DNA of 64,000 nucleotides from Methylobacterium phyllostachyos. Lineage in GTDB: Bacteria > Pseudomonadota > Alphaproteobacteria > Rhizobiales > Beijerinckiaceae. Position numbers and translations under genes: made by a program. Location: NCBI RefSeq assembly GCF_900103445.1, contig NZ_FNHS01000011.1, forward strand, positions 1 to 64,000, read 5' to 3'. Below are positions 16,172 to 25,112 of this stretch, piece by piece; the first letter of the stretch is position 1; each line of letters opens with the position of its first letter. Under the pieces are notes generated by a model. The model was given only the letters and a program-made list of their open reading frames with translations, was not told the DNA's origin and did not search any database.

Positions 16172-18316
16172 ATGACAAGCAGATTACAATCTGAGACTTA
16201 TAAAACGACCATCATCGATGGTCTTACACATTCTATACGCACGCTAACGATCAGCGTCATCGTATCTATAAGCGCGGTTGCTTCGATATACAGCTTGCGA
16301 TCTGCCATTTTGGCCTGGAACACATATACGGACTTTCTGACGGTCGAGCTTTACGCAGATATCGAGGATGCGCTTCTGACGGTACAGAAGGGCCTGCTTT
16401 CGGAGCGAGCGGATAGTCCCAACGTGCTTGTCTTGGAGGGAAAGGCCTTCGAAAGTGCGCGGCACTCTGTCGGTCAGAACCGCCAGACCGTCGACGCAGG
16501 GTTTAATCGAGCTGAGAAACTATTGAACGACATCAAAGATCAGGAAAAACAGCATCTGGCCAATGATTTCTTGAAGCGTTATGGCGAGCTAAAGAGAACT
16601 CGCCAAGAGCTGGACAGAAATTATTCGTTATCCCGCGAGCAACGCGATCTTGCGGTTGGCCAAGCCATCCTGGCGGCCGGAACGAACCTGATGTCATCGC
16701 TCGACGCTTTGTCGAGCGCCTTGGATCACGCGATCAGTGATTCCGACCCGCTTGTATCGCGCCTGACTCAGATCAAGCAGTTGGCCTGGCAGACCCGCAG
16801 CATCGGCGGCTCCGTGTGGGAGATCGTTCACGGAACCTATACCGGCGGCAAATGGCTCGACCAGGCGCAGAAGGACAGGATCATCTTCATCCAGGGCCAG
16901 ACGACATCGTACTGGGATCTCACGCACCAAATCGCGGCCTCGGACGGATTGCCTGAGAAGGTCAAGAAGGCCGTCGCGTTTGCGACGAATGCCTATTTCG
17001 GAAAGGAATTCGCCGACCTCCAAACCCGCATCATCACGGACATCAAATCGAACCGAATGCCGACCATGGAATTTTCCTCCTGGTTGCAGATGCTGATTCC
17101 CGCGATCAATTCCATTACCGACGTCTCCACGATATCGATGAACGCCGTGGTGGACGTCGCGAAGGATCACAGCGACAGGGCGAAAGCGACCTTCGTCTGG
17201 AGCGCCGGCGCGTTGTTGGCCGTCATCGTCCTGATCGCTTGTGGCATCGCACTCCTGCAACGGCGGCTGTTCAAACCGATTCGTGTGATCACCGAGACGC
17301 TATCCAAACTTTCCAATGAAGATTTGAACGTCGAGATCGCCTATCGCGAGCGCCGTGATGAGGTCGGGAGGATGTCCGCGGCGATCCAGATCTTCAAGGA
17401 TCAGTTGGTCCGCAACACCATGCTGGAGCGCGAAGCGCAGGATCTGCGCTCGGCCGCCGAAGCGGAGCGCAAGAATACCATGATCCGGTTGGCGGATACG
17501 TTCGAGCGGGCCGTCGGGGGGATCGTTGGCACGGTCTCGTCCTCGGCGGCCGAACTGCAAGTCACGGCTCAGACCATGACGGCCGCGGCTACCGAGACGG
17601 CCACGCAGTCTGCAACCGTGGCGGCCGCCGCCGAGCAGGCCGCCACCAACGTGAACACCGTCGCCGCCGCCGCCGAGGAACTCGGCGCCTCGGTCCGGGA
17701 GATCGGGCGGCAGGTGACAGGTTCGGCCAGCCTTGCCCAGGCCGCGGTGGGCGAAGCCGATCAGACCGCGATGCTCGTCCAGGCTCTCAGCCAGAACGCC
17801 GCCCGGATCGGCGCCATGGTCGGCATGATCTCGGGCATCGCAGGCCAGACCAACTTGCTAGCGCTGAACGCGACCATCGAGTCGGCCCGTGCCGGGGCGG
17901 CAGGGCGCGGCTTCGCGGTGGTGGCTTCCGAGGTGAAGAGCTTGGCCGAGCAGACCGCAAAAGCGACCGAGGAGATCGTCCGGCAGATCGGCGAGGTCCA
18001 GGGGGTGACTGCGCAGGCGGTGACGGCAATCGGCGGCATCACCGGCCGGATCCGGGAGATCGACACCGTGGCGACCTCGATCGCGGCGGCCGTGGATCAG
18101 CAGAGTGCGGCGATGCAGGAGATCGTGCGCAACGTGACCCAGGCCTCGGCGGGGACCAACGAGGTGACCGGCAACATCGCCGGCGTGGTGCAGGTCTCGG
18201 AGAAGACCGGGTCCGCGGCCTCCCAGGTGCTCTCGGCGGCCTCCGAGTTGTCGCGGCAATCCGAGCATCTCGGCGTCGAGGTCGCCCGCTTCCTCGCCAC
18301 GGTCCGCGCCGCCTGA
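16172..18316 (+). CDS. methyl-accepting chemotaxis protein
   Basis: This 714-residue transmembrane chemoreceptor has TM1 near residues 18-45. A periplasmic helical sensor (about 46-340) is followed by TM2 (about 341-362; [20 protein letters not shown]) and a HAMP domain ([18 protein letters not shown]). The cytoplasmic signalling hairpin contains the [18 protein letters not shown] tip that binds CheA/CheW. The ATG at 16172 is preferred to a TTG at 16130. The 5' half (to about 16750) is clearly more AT-rich and uses different codons from the GC-rich 3' half and all neighbours, so the sensor part may have been acquired or exchanged separately. The ligand is unknown. No che operon is nearby. Confidence 0.92.
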   Translation: MTSRLQSETYKTTIIDGLTHSIRTLTISVIVSISAVASIYSLRSAILAWNTYTDFLTVELYADIEDALLTVQKGLLSERADSPNVLVLEGKAFESARHSVGQNRQTVDAGFNRAEKLLNDIKDQEKQHLANDFLKRYGELKRTRQELDRNYSLSREQRDLAVGQAILAAGTNLMSSLDALSSALDHAISDSDPLVSRLTQIKQLAWQTRSIGGSVWEIVHGTYTGGKWLDQAQKDRIIFIQGQTTSYWDLTHQIAASDGLPEKVKKAVAFATNAYFGKEFADLQTRIITDIKSNRMPTMEFSSWLQMLIPAINSITDVSTISMNAVVDVAKDHSDRAKATFVWSAGALLAVIVLIACGIALLQRRLFKPIRVITETLSKLSNEDLNVEIAYRERRDEVGRMSAAIQIFKDQLVRNTMLEREAQDLRSAAEAERKNTMIRLADTFERAVGGIVGTVSSSAAELQVTAQTMTAAATETATQSATVAAAAEQAATNVNTVAAAAEELGASVREIGRQVTGSASLAQAAVGEADQTAMLVQALSQNAARIGAMVGMISGIAGQTNLLALNATIESARAGAAGRGFAVVASEVKSLAEQTAKATEEIVRQIGEVQGVTAQAVTAIGGITGRIREIDTVATSIAAAVDQQSAAMQEIVRNVTQASAGTNEVTGNIAGVVQVSEKTGSAASQVLSAASELSRQSEHLGVEVARFLATVRAA

Positions 18317-18444
18317 TTTTGAAGGCCACGCTGCGCGGCGATCGCGATGTCATCGTCGGCGCCTGCACCCCATGCCTGCAGACGCGGAGGGCAGAACGCC
18401 CCCGAGCAGGACAGACAGGGGCGCTGCGCCCGACGACGCGAGCA

Positions 18445-19494
18445 TCAGCCCTCGATGATGCGCTCGTCGAGCTTCCGGTCCACGGTCGCGACCGTGTGGT
18501 CGATCTCGGTGTTCGGCTCCCCGAGCTGGTGCGAGATCAGCTTCACCAGCAGGTCGACGCGCTCGATGTAGGGCGCACCGTTCGCCACCGCGCGCGCCGC
18601 CGAGGAGGGCTTGAGCAGGCTCTCGGCCGCCTTGGCGTATTTCTCGAACGGCACCTGATCGGCCGGATCGGCGCCGAGCTTCCGGGCAATGCTGTCGACG
18701 TGGTCGTAAATCGCCCGGGAGCGGGCGAGATCGCCGTGCACCGCGTCGTGGATCGATCGGGGCTCGCCCGGGGTGATGCAGCGGTAATTGCCGGTGAGCA
18801 GCATCGACCACTTGGCCAACGGCACGAACAGCGAATCGAACACCTTGAGCTTCACCGGCACGTCGTGCCCGTCGAGGCGGACGGCGTCGATATCGGCCTC
18901 CAGTTGCCGAAGCAGCGTGTTGTGCGCCTCATCCGCAAAGGTCGCGGCCTTGAAGTTCGTAGGCAGGCCGACATGGAGGACGTTCGCCTCCTCCTCCGGC
19001 GGCCGGAAGGCCTGCGGATCGGGGGAGCAGAGCGACACGAGGCCCGGCTCGAACCGGTCCCAGACGCCGGCATTGGTGTAGGCGTCCTCGAGATCCATGG
19101 CGGCCAGCGCCGGGATCCGCTTGAGATAGGGCAGCGGCGGCATGTTCATGATCGACAGGCAGGGCAGCTTCGCCGCCGCGATCTTGATCATCAGCACGCG
19201 GATCGTGTGGTTGTTGTACTGCGGCTCCTGCATGGCGAGGCCGACGAGGTCGTAGCGCGAGACGTCGACATCCTCCGGGGGCATCGCGTCGACCTTGCCG
19301 GGCAGATCGCGCGAGAAGATCGCCCGATGCTCCTTCTCGTCGCGGAGCTTGATGCGGACCTCGGTGCCCTCGCGGTTGATCAGGTCGGCGGTCTTCCTGC
19401 GGCAAACCAGGGTCACGTTGTGACCGGCCATCAGGAGCTTGGTGCCCAGGAGAGAGCCGTAGGAGGCCCCCAGGATCAGGATATTCTTGGCCAC
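18445..19494 (-). CDS. ketopantoate-reductase-like NAD(P)-binding protein
   Basis: The 349-residue protein starts with a Rossmann dinucleotide-binding motif (AKNILILGASYGSLLGTKLL). It has the overall layout of ApbA/PanE-type reductases, with a central KWSMLLTGNYRC helix where PanE enzymes have their catalytic Lys region. Sequence around the active site departs from classical PanE, so the substrate is uncertain and pantoate synthesis should not be assumed. GTG 19494 is chosen because GGGGAGG lies six bases upstream; longer frames to 19563 lack such a site. It is convergent with the chemoreceptor gene. Confidence 0.65.
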   Translation of the reverse strand: MAKNILILGASYGSLLGTKLLMAGHNVTLVCRRKTADLINREGTEVRIKLRDEKEHRAIFSRDLPGKVDAMPPEDVDVSRYDLVGLAMQEPQYNNHTIRVLMIKIAAAKLPCLSIMNMPPLPYLKRIPALAAMDLEDAYTNAGVWDRFEPGLVSLCSPDPQAFRPPEEEANVLHVGLPTNFKAATFADEAHNTLLRQLEADIDAVRLDGHDVPVKLKVFDSLFVPLAKWSMLLTGNYRCITPGEPRSIHDAVHGDLARSRAIYDHVDSIARKLGADPADQVPFEKYAKAAESLLKPSSAARAVANGAPYIERVDLLVKLISHQLGEPNTEIDHTVATVDRKLDERIIEG

Positions 19495-19676
19495 GTTTAT
19501 CCTCCCCAGCATTGAGACTTGCTGTGTGTTGTCTGGCTGCTGGGAACAGCGCGTCGCCGCCATGACCCCAATCGCACACGCGATGGATGGCAGCCGGGCG
19601 AGAGGAAGGCAAGCCTTCTGGTATACCTAATCCCAAAGCGCGTGTGATGCCCCCTGGGTGACAGGCGGAGCGAATC

Positions 19677-20660
19677 CTATCCCCACAGCTCCGGCGCAGG
19701 AGGATACATCAGGCTCCCCTCGTAGCGCAGTGGCGTATCGCGGTCGCGGGCAAGCAGCAGCGGGCCGTCGAGATCGACGAAGTCGGCGTCATTCGCCAGC
19801 AGAGCGGCCGGCGCCATGCCGAGCGAGGTGCCGAGCATGCAGCCGACCATGATCGAGAGCCCCCGCGCTTTCGCCTCGCGGGCGAGCATCACCGCCTCGG
19901 TCAGGCCCCCGGTCTTGTCGAGCTTGATGTTGATCGCGTCGTAGCGACCGGCCAGCGCGTCGAGGCCGGCGCGGTCGTGCAGGCTCTCGTCGGCGCAGAC
20001 CGGGACCGGATGCGGGATCTCAGCGAGCAGCGCGTCGGCGTCGGCCGGTAGCGGCTGCTCGATCAGCGCGACGCCGGCCTTCAGGCAGGCCTCCAGATTG
20101 GCCTCGATGGTCTCCGGCCGCCATGCCTCGTTGGCATCGACGATCAGTCGCGCCTCGGGCGCCCCCGCCCGGACGGCGGCGATGCGCTCGGGATCCCCTG
20201 CCCCGCCGAGCTTCACCTTCAGGAGCGGACGATGCGCCGCCTTGCGGGCGGCCTCCTCCATGCTCTCCGGGGTGCCGAGGCTCAGCGTGTAGGCGGTGAT
20301 GGCCGGGCGCGGCTCGGCGAGGCCGGCGATGGCCCAGGCCGGGCGACCCTGGAGCTTGGCTTCGAGGTCGTACAGCGCGCAATCGAGGGCATTGCGCGCG
20401 GCGCCGGCCTTCATGCGGGTCATCAGCTCGTCGCGCCCGATCCCGGCCGCGATCGCCTCCGCCTGCCCCTCGATCAGGGCGCTGACGCTCTCGACGCTCT
20501 CGCCGTAGCGCGGATAGGGCACGCATTCGCCGCGCCCAACGCCGTTCGCGTCCGTGATGGTGGCCACCACCACGGCGATCTCCGTGCGGCTGCCGCGGGA
20601 GATCGTGAAGGCCCCCGCGATCGGGAAGCGCTCGACGGCGAGGGTCAGGCGGCGGGCCAT
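19677..20660 (-). CDS. dgcA: N-acetyl-D-glutamate racemase (enolase superfamily)
   Basis: The 327-residue enzyme is of the muconate-lactonizing/dipeptide-epimerase branch of the enolase superfamily. The catalytic Lys pair region is LLKVKLGG. Metal ligands lie in LIVDANEAW (Asp), ALIEQPLP (Glu) and VCADESLHD (Asp/Glu), and the second catalytic Lys is in DAINIKLDKTGG. Paired with the DUF1611 gene, it fits DgcA, which racemises N-acetyl-D-glutamate to the L form in D-glutamate catabolism. Alone it could be read as an L-Ala-D/L-Glu epimerase. Its ATG lies one base after the dgcN stop, so the two are coupled. Confidence 0.85.
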   Translation of the reverse strand: MARRLTLAVERFPIAGAFTISRGSRTEIAVVVATITDANGVGRGECVPYPRYGESVESVSALIEGQAEAIAAGIGRDELMTRMKAGAARNALDCALYDLEAKLQGRPAWAIAGLAEPRPAITAYTLSLGTPESMEEAARKAAHRPLLKVKLGGAGDPERIAAVRAGAPEARLIVDANEAWRPETIEANLEACLKAGVALIEQPLPADADALLAEIPHPVPVCADESLHDRAGLDALAGRYDAINIKLDKTGGLTEAVMLAREAKARGLSIMVGCMLGTSLGMAPAALLANDADFVDLDGPLLLARDRDTPLRYEGSLMYPPAPELWG

Positions 20661-20661
20661 G

Positions 20662-21675
20662 TCAGGCTCCCGGAAAGTCGGCGACGATCCGGTCCACCAG
20701 CCCGTCGACACCGAACCGCACCGGGTCGGTGGCGGGCAGGCCGTGCTCGGACGCGACCTTCTCCAGGAACGCCCGGGCCTCGGCCTCGGCGAGCGCCTGC
20801 GTGTTCACCGCGATCCCGACGGGCTTGATGGCGGGATTGGTCAGGCTGCCGAGCTGGACGGTGAGGTCGATGACCTGCTGGATCGTCGGCAGCGGATGCT
20901 TCACGCCGCGCATCGTGGTGCGGGTCGGCTCGTGGCAGACCACGAAGGCATCGGCCTGGGCGCCATGCAGCAGGCCGAGGCTCACCCCCGCGAAGGACGG
21001 ATGGTAGAGCGAGCCCTGGCCCTCGATCAGGTCCCAGTGATTCGGGTCCGCGTCGGGCGAGATCGTCTCGACGGCGCCGGAGATGAAGTCGGCCACTACC
21101 GCATCGATCGCGACGCCCTTGCCGGAGATGAACACGCCGGTCTGGCCGGTGGCGCAGAAATCGGCATCGAGGCCGCGCGCGCGCATGGCCTGCTCCAAAG
21201 CCAGCACGGTGTACTTCTTGCCGACCGAGCAATCGGTGCCGACGGTGAGCAGGCGCCGCCCCGTCCGCTTGGTGCCCTTGCCGGTGGGGAAGCGCTCATC
21301 GGTGTGGCGCACGTCGTGGAGCTGGCGGCCGCGCCGGGCGGCGGCCTCCGCGATGGCCGGCACCGCGCCGAGCTTCACGTGCAGGCCGCTCGCCACGTCG
21401 AGGCCGGCCTCGATCGCCGCCACGATCTCCTTCACCCAGTGATCGGGCAGCACGCCGCCGGCGTTCACGACGCCGATCACGAGGGTCCGGCAGCCCTTCG
21501 CCAGGGCCTCGGGCAGGGTCATGTCGGGGATTCCGAGATCGGCGGCGCAGCCCGGCAGGCGCATCTGACCGACGCACCAGTCTGGGCGCCAGTCCTTGAT
21601 CCCGTAGGCGGTCTTGGCCGCCAGCGTGTCGGGCACGTCGCCCAGGAACATCAGGTAGGGCGTGGCGATCTGCAT
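20662..21675 (-). CDS. dgcN: D-glutamate N-acetyltransferase (DUF1611)
   Basis: This 337-residue DUF1611 protein has an N-terminal Rossmann-like domain. Its P-loop-type C-terminal domain contains VGTDCSVGKKYTVLALE (about residues 143-160) and the conserved DLIEGQGSLYHPSF motif. In the described DgcN-DgcA pathway this protein acetylates D-glutamate, and DgcA then racemises the product to N-acetyl-L-glutamate. The tight spacing to dgcA (TGACATG) supports the same assignment here. No DgcR-type regulator is adjacent. Confidence 0.85.
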   Translation of the reverse strand: MQIATPYLMFLGDVPDTLAAKTAYGIKDWRPDWCVGQMRLPGCAADLGIPDMTLPEALAKGCRTLVIGVVNAGGVLPDHWVKEIVAAIEAGLDVASGLHVKLGAVPAIAEAAARRGRQLHDVRHTDERFPTGKGTKRTGRRLLTVGTDCSVGKKYTVLALEQAMRARGLDADFCATGQTGVFISGKGVAIDAVVADFISGAVETISPDADPNHWDLIEGQGSLYHPSFAGVSLGLLHGAQADAFVVCHEPTRTTMRGVKHPLPTIQQVIDLTVQLGSLTNPAIKPVGIAVNTQALAEAEARAFLEKVASEHGLPATDPVRFGVDGLVDRIVADFPGA

Positions 21676-21839
21676 CGGTCGAGCAACCTTCTCCGGAGGC
21701 CGGCGGACCGTCTATGCGGGATCGCGACCATCCGGCGCAATGCATGAGGCCGGCCAGGACGGTGGACGTCGTCCCAAGTCCGGGTTTCGACAGGGCGAGC
21801 CCTTGGAAACCCGGTGCCCCCGGTCAAAGATGCCCCCGC

Positions 21840-22391
21840 TCAGGCAGCGCGTCGTCGCGCGACCTGGGCCTCGTTCGCCACCGCTTCGACCGGCGACAGC
21901 ACGCCGGTCGCCCGGACGAGACCCTCTGCGCCCGCGAGCGCCCCAGCGCGCAGCTCCAGCCCAAGGAAGCGCGCGCGCTCGAACGGACCCGGCAGGGTCA
22001 GGCCCTCCGCGAGCGCCCGGTCGAAGCCGAAACGGGCGTAATAGGGCGCGTCGCCGACCAGCAGCACGGCGCCGTGGCCGAGCGACTCGGCCCGACCCAG
22101 GGCGGCCTGCATCATCACCGAGCCGAGCCCCTGGCCCTGGATCGCCGGATCGACTGCCAGCGGCCCGAGCAACAGAGCCGGGCGCGCATCGCCGGTCTCG
22201 ACGTGCCACAGCCGCAGCGTTCCGACGAGGCGGCCGCGCCGGGTCGCCGCGAAGGCGAGGCCGCGGGCGGGCAGACGCCCCTCGCGCAGGCGCTCCGAGG
22301 TCTTGGCACGACGATGGCCGGGAAAGCACGTGTCGAGGAGGCGCTCGCGCGCCGGGATGTCGTGCAAATGCTCCGCGCGGATCTCGATCAT
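21840..22391 (-). CDS. GNAT-family N-acetyltransferase (YhbS-like)
   Basis: The 183-residue GNAT protein carries the typical LLLGPLAVDPAIQGQGLGSVMM acetyl-CoA motif, given here as GPLAVDPAIQGQGLG, followed by VLLVGDAPYYARFGFDRAL. This last pattern is characteristic of YhbS-type predicted acetyltransferases. The substrate is unknown. It lies between dgcN and the decarboxylase gene, all on the minus strand, with intergenic gaps of over 150 bases on each side, so a single operon is unlikely. Confidence 0.85.
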   Translation of the reverse strand: MIEIRAEHLHDIPARERLLDTCFPGHRRAKTSERLREGRLPARGLAFAATRRGRLVGTLRLWHVETGDARPALLLGPLAVDPAIQGQGLGSVMMQAALGRAESLGHGAVLLVGDAPYYARFGFDRALAEGLTLPGPFERARFLGLELRAGALAGAEGLVRATGVLSPVEAVANEAQVARRRAA

Positions 22392-22617
22392 GACAGGGCC
22401 CTCCCCGGGGCCGACATGCGGGAGAAGCGAAGGATCGTCCCGGCGGGCGATTAGGGCTGGCCGACGCTTCCGCAGAAACGACAGCGGCCCTTAACGCCGC
22501 ATGACCGCAGGATGGTTCCGGACAAACAAAGTCCGTGCGTCCCCATCATGCCGCCAGCGGCCCCCGGAAGCGATCTCGGACGGGAGCCGCCCGGAGCATC
22601 CCGGGCGGCGCGCGCGA

Positions 22618-23784
22618 TCAGATCACGATCTGCTGAAGGGGCGGGAAGCCGTTGAACGCCACCGCCGCGTAGGTGGTGGTGTAGGCGCCCGCACCTTCGA
22701 TCAGCACCTTGTCGCCGATCGAGAGCGAGACCGGCAGCGGGTAGAGCTGCCGCTCGTAGAGCACGTCGACCGAATCGCAGGTCGGGCCGGCGATGACGCA
22801 GGGCTCGGTCGCCTCCCCGTCCCGCGCGGTGCGGATCGGGTAGCGGATCGCCTCGTCCATGGTCTCGGCGAGACCGCCGAACTTGCCGATGTCGAGGTAG
22901 ACCCATCGGACCTCGTCGGCATCCGCGGACTTGCGCGACACGAGAACAACTTCCGCCTCGATCAGGCCGGCATTGCCCACCATACCGCGGCCCGGCTCGA
23001 TGATCGTCTCGGGGATCCGGTTGCCGAAATGCTTGGTCAGCCCGCGGAAGATCGCCTCGCCGTAGCTCTCCACGCCCGGCACCGCCTTCAGGTACTGGGT
23101 CGGGAAGCCGCCGCCGAGATTGACCATCGACAGGCCGATGCCGCGCTCCGCGCACTCGTGGAAGACCGCCGCCGCGGAGCCGAGGGCCCCGTCCCAGGCC
23201 TCGGTATTGCCCTGCTGCGAGCCGACATGGAACGAGATGCCATAGGCCTCGAGCCCCTGGCGATGGGCGTGCTCCAGCACGTCCGCGGCCATCTCGGGCA
23301 CGCAGCCGAACTTGCGCGAGAGCGGCCAGTCGGCGCCCGCGCCGTCGCACAGGATGCGGCAGAACACCCGGATCTCACCGGTCGGCACGCCGTGCGCCTC
23401 GGCGGCTCGGGCGATCTTCTCCACCTCGACCTGGCAATCGACTGCGAACAGGCGGATGCCGAGGGCGAGGGCGCGGCCGATGCAGCGCTCCTTCTTGATG
23501 GTGTTGCCGAAGGAGATCCGGTCAGCGGTGGCGCCGGCGGCCAGCACCATCTCCATCTCGGCGACCGAGGCCGTGTCGAAGCAGGAGCCCATCTCGGCGA
23601 GCAGGCGCAGCACCTCGGGGGCCGGGTTCGCCTTCACGGCGTAGAACACCCGGGTGTCCGGCAGGGAGCGCGCGAAGGCGGTGTAGTTGTCGCGCACGAC
23701 GTCGAGATCGAGGACCATCACGGGGCCCTCGTCCTGACCGAGGTCGCGGCGCACGCGCAGGTAGTCACGGATGCGGTCGGTCAT
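22618..23784 (-). CDS. ornithine/lysine decarboxylase (PLP fold type III)
   Basis: This 388-residue enzyme belongs to the alanine-racemase-like family that makes putrescine (or cadaverine) from ornithine (or lysine). PLP binds Lys in VFYAVKANPAPEVL (about residue 50). ISFHVGSQ, the Gly-rich NLGGGFP and the phosphate-binding EPGRGMVG follow, and the active-site Cys is in GPTCDSVDVLYE. The start at 23784 has GGGAGA upstream. An open frame continues upstream to 24300 but its content is not protein-like and probably belongs to a regulatory leader. Confidence 0.93.
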   Translation of the reverse strand: MTDRIRDYLRVRRDLGQDEGPVMVLDLDVVRDNYTAFARSLPDTRVFYAVKANPAPEVLRLLAEMGSCFDTASVAEMEMVLAAGATADRISFGNTIKKERCIGRALALGIRLFAVDCQVEVEKIARAAEAHGVPTGEIRVFCRILCDGAGADWPLSRKFGCVPEMAADVLEHAHRQGLEAYGISFHVGSQQGNTEAWDGALGSAAAVFHECAERGIGLSMVNLGGGFPTQYLKAVPGVESYGEAIFRGLTKHFGNRIPETIIEPGRGMVGNAGLIEAEVVLVSRKSADADEVRWVYLDIGKFGGLAETMDEAIRYPIRTARDGEATEPCVIAGPTCDSVDVLYERQLYPLPVSLSIGDKVLIEGAGAYTTTYAAVAFNGFPPLQQIVI

Positions 23785-24300
23785 GATCGTCTCCCGGCAC
23801 GGGTTCGCGAGCGCCCAGCGTGGGGCGCGTTGTCGAGCGAGTGTGACGGCCTGACAGGCCGTCGGCGTCAGGGGGCGATGCGTCGCGCAGACCCACGCGT
23901 GTTGGAGACGCGCACATCCGTGCGGGCGCAGAGCACCCGGAAGCTGCCGTGGATTGGAAGGGAGAGACCCCACCGCACGCCGGGCAAAGAGAAACAAGCC
24001 TCTTCGGTGCCGGCCTGTGGAGGGCCGACGAGACCAAAAAAGCCCGTTCGTCGTTGCTTTAAGCTGCGTCCCCCGTGGAGAGCGGGGTTCGCCGGTTTCG
24101 CCTCCGGCTGCCGGTTGTTGTCGGGGTCCGGTGTTGCCACCTGGATGCCGGCCGTAGGGATCCACCCTTGCGACCATCGATCCTTTAAGACCCCTGGCGG
24201 CTGTCCGGCAGTTGACCGGATGCCCACCAACCGACACGCGGCCACAGGCACGTGCGAAATTGGGCAAGGCGCATATATGGGGAACGCACCCTGCGGGCAA
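23785..24300 (-). promoter_or_regulatory. long leader of the ornithine decarboxylase gene, candidate speF-type element
   Basis: No gene occupies the roughly 500 bases upstream of the decarboxylase. The region contains a strong hairpin just before the coding sequence: complement of 23845-23863, an 8-bp perfect stem (GACGGCCT/AGGCCGTC) with a 3-base loop. Further upstream lie several short palindromes and a T-run on the minus strand (complement of 24035-24040). Alphaproteobacterial ornithine decarboxylase genes are known to be preceded by the structured speF leader (Corbino et al. 2005). Position and structure fit, but I could not compare the sequence with that motif. Confidence 0.4.
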
Positions 24301-24498
24301 GGGCGATACAACCTGGAGGACTGGGTTTTTCGCCCGTCATCCACAGCCCGGGCCGGCCGTTGCAAAAACAGCGCATGCCGGGCGCCCCGGCGGGCTTCCC
24401 AAGATCGGCAGAAGCGGGCATCTGACGGCAGGGCGGCGTATTCGGGCGGGTGGTTGATCGATGGGCGGGCCGGACAGTTCCATCGCGACGGCGCGGGC

Positions 24499-25005
24499 GT
24501 GAGCGCCCCTCTGCGCAATCCCGTGGGCGCCGGGCTCCCCGAGCCGGCGATCCGCACCGCCACCCTCGCCGATCTCGACGCCCTCGTTGCCCTGGAGCAC
24601 GCCGCCTTCGCCACCGACCGGGCCGAGCGCCGGGCGATCCGCCACGCGATCCAGTCACCCACCATGGATGTGCTGGCTGCGCTGATCGAATTGCCGGATG
24701 GGGATCCGACCCCGGTGCTGGTCGGCGCGGCGGTGCTGGAGCGGCGGCGCAGCAGCCGGATCGCCCGGCTGTCCTCGATCGCGGTGGCACCGAACCGCGG
24801 CGGCCTCGGGCTCGGCGGCAAGCTCCTCGACGCCGCCGAGGCGCGCGCCCGCGCCAACGGCTGCGACCGCCTGCGGCTCGAGGTGCGGGCCGATAACGGC
24901 GCCGGCATTCGACTCTATGAGCGCCGGGGCTACACCCGCTTCGCGGTGCGCCCGGATTATTATGAGGACGGGATGGAGGCGTGGCGTTACGAGCGCCTGC
25001 TGTAG
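24499..25005 (+). CDS. GNAT-family N-acetyltransferase (RimI-like)
   Basis: The 168-residue protein has a full GNAT domain: IRTATLADLDALVALEHAAF at the N-terminus. The acetyl-CoA loop is in SSIAVAPNRGGLGLGGKLL, followed by CDRLRLEVRADNGAGIRLYE and RRGYTRFAVRPDYYEDG. The last motif is typical of RimI-like protein N-acetyltransferases. The open frame extends far upstream without protein-like content; GTG 24499 is chosen as the first start before the domain. It transcribes away from the decarboxylase leader. Confidence 0.8.
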   Translation: MSAPLRNPVGAGLPEPAIRTATLADLDALVALEHAAFATDRAERRAIRHAIQSPTMDVLAALIELPDGDPTPVLVGAAVLERRRSSRIARLSSIAVAPNRGGLGLGGKLLDAAEARARANGCDRLRLEVRADNGAGIRLYERRGYTRFAVRPDYYEDGMEAWRYERLL

Positions 25006-25112
25006 CCGTAGTCTGCCTGCCCCGATCCTGCCGGGTTAGAGGTGTTTTACAAGTCTCGCGTTAGGTCTTCGGGATTATCCCGGGGGACCCCGCCGCTCGT
25101 GAGACTTCGTCC

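Noticed and set aside
19677..20660. L-Ala-D/L-Glu epimerase as the name for the enolase-superfamily gene
   Set aside because: One-base spacing to a DUF1611 gene fits DgcA better. The superfamily is prone to this misannotation.
23785..24300. N-terminal extension of ornithine decarboxylase (frame open to 24300)
   Set aside because: The decarboxylase family starts where the ATG at 23784 is. The extension is Arg/Pro-rich and fits a non-coding leader better.
22501..24498. Plus-strand open frame continuing upstream of the GNAT gene at 24499
   Set aside because: The first 660 codons are antisense to the ornithine decarboxylase and its leader. Only the C-terminal part is a GNAT domain.
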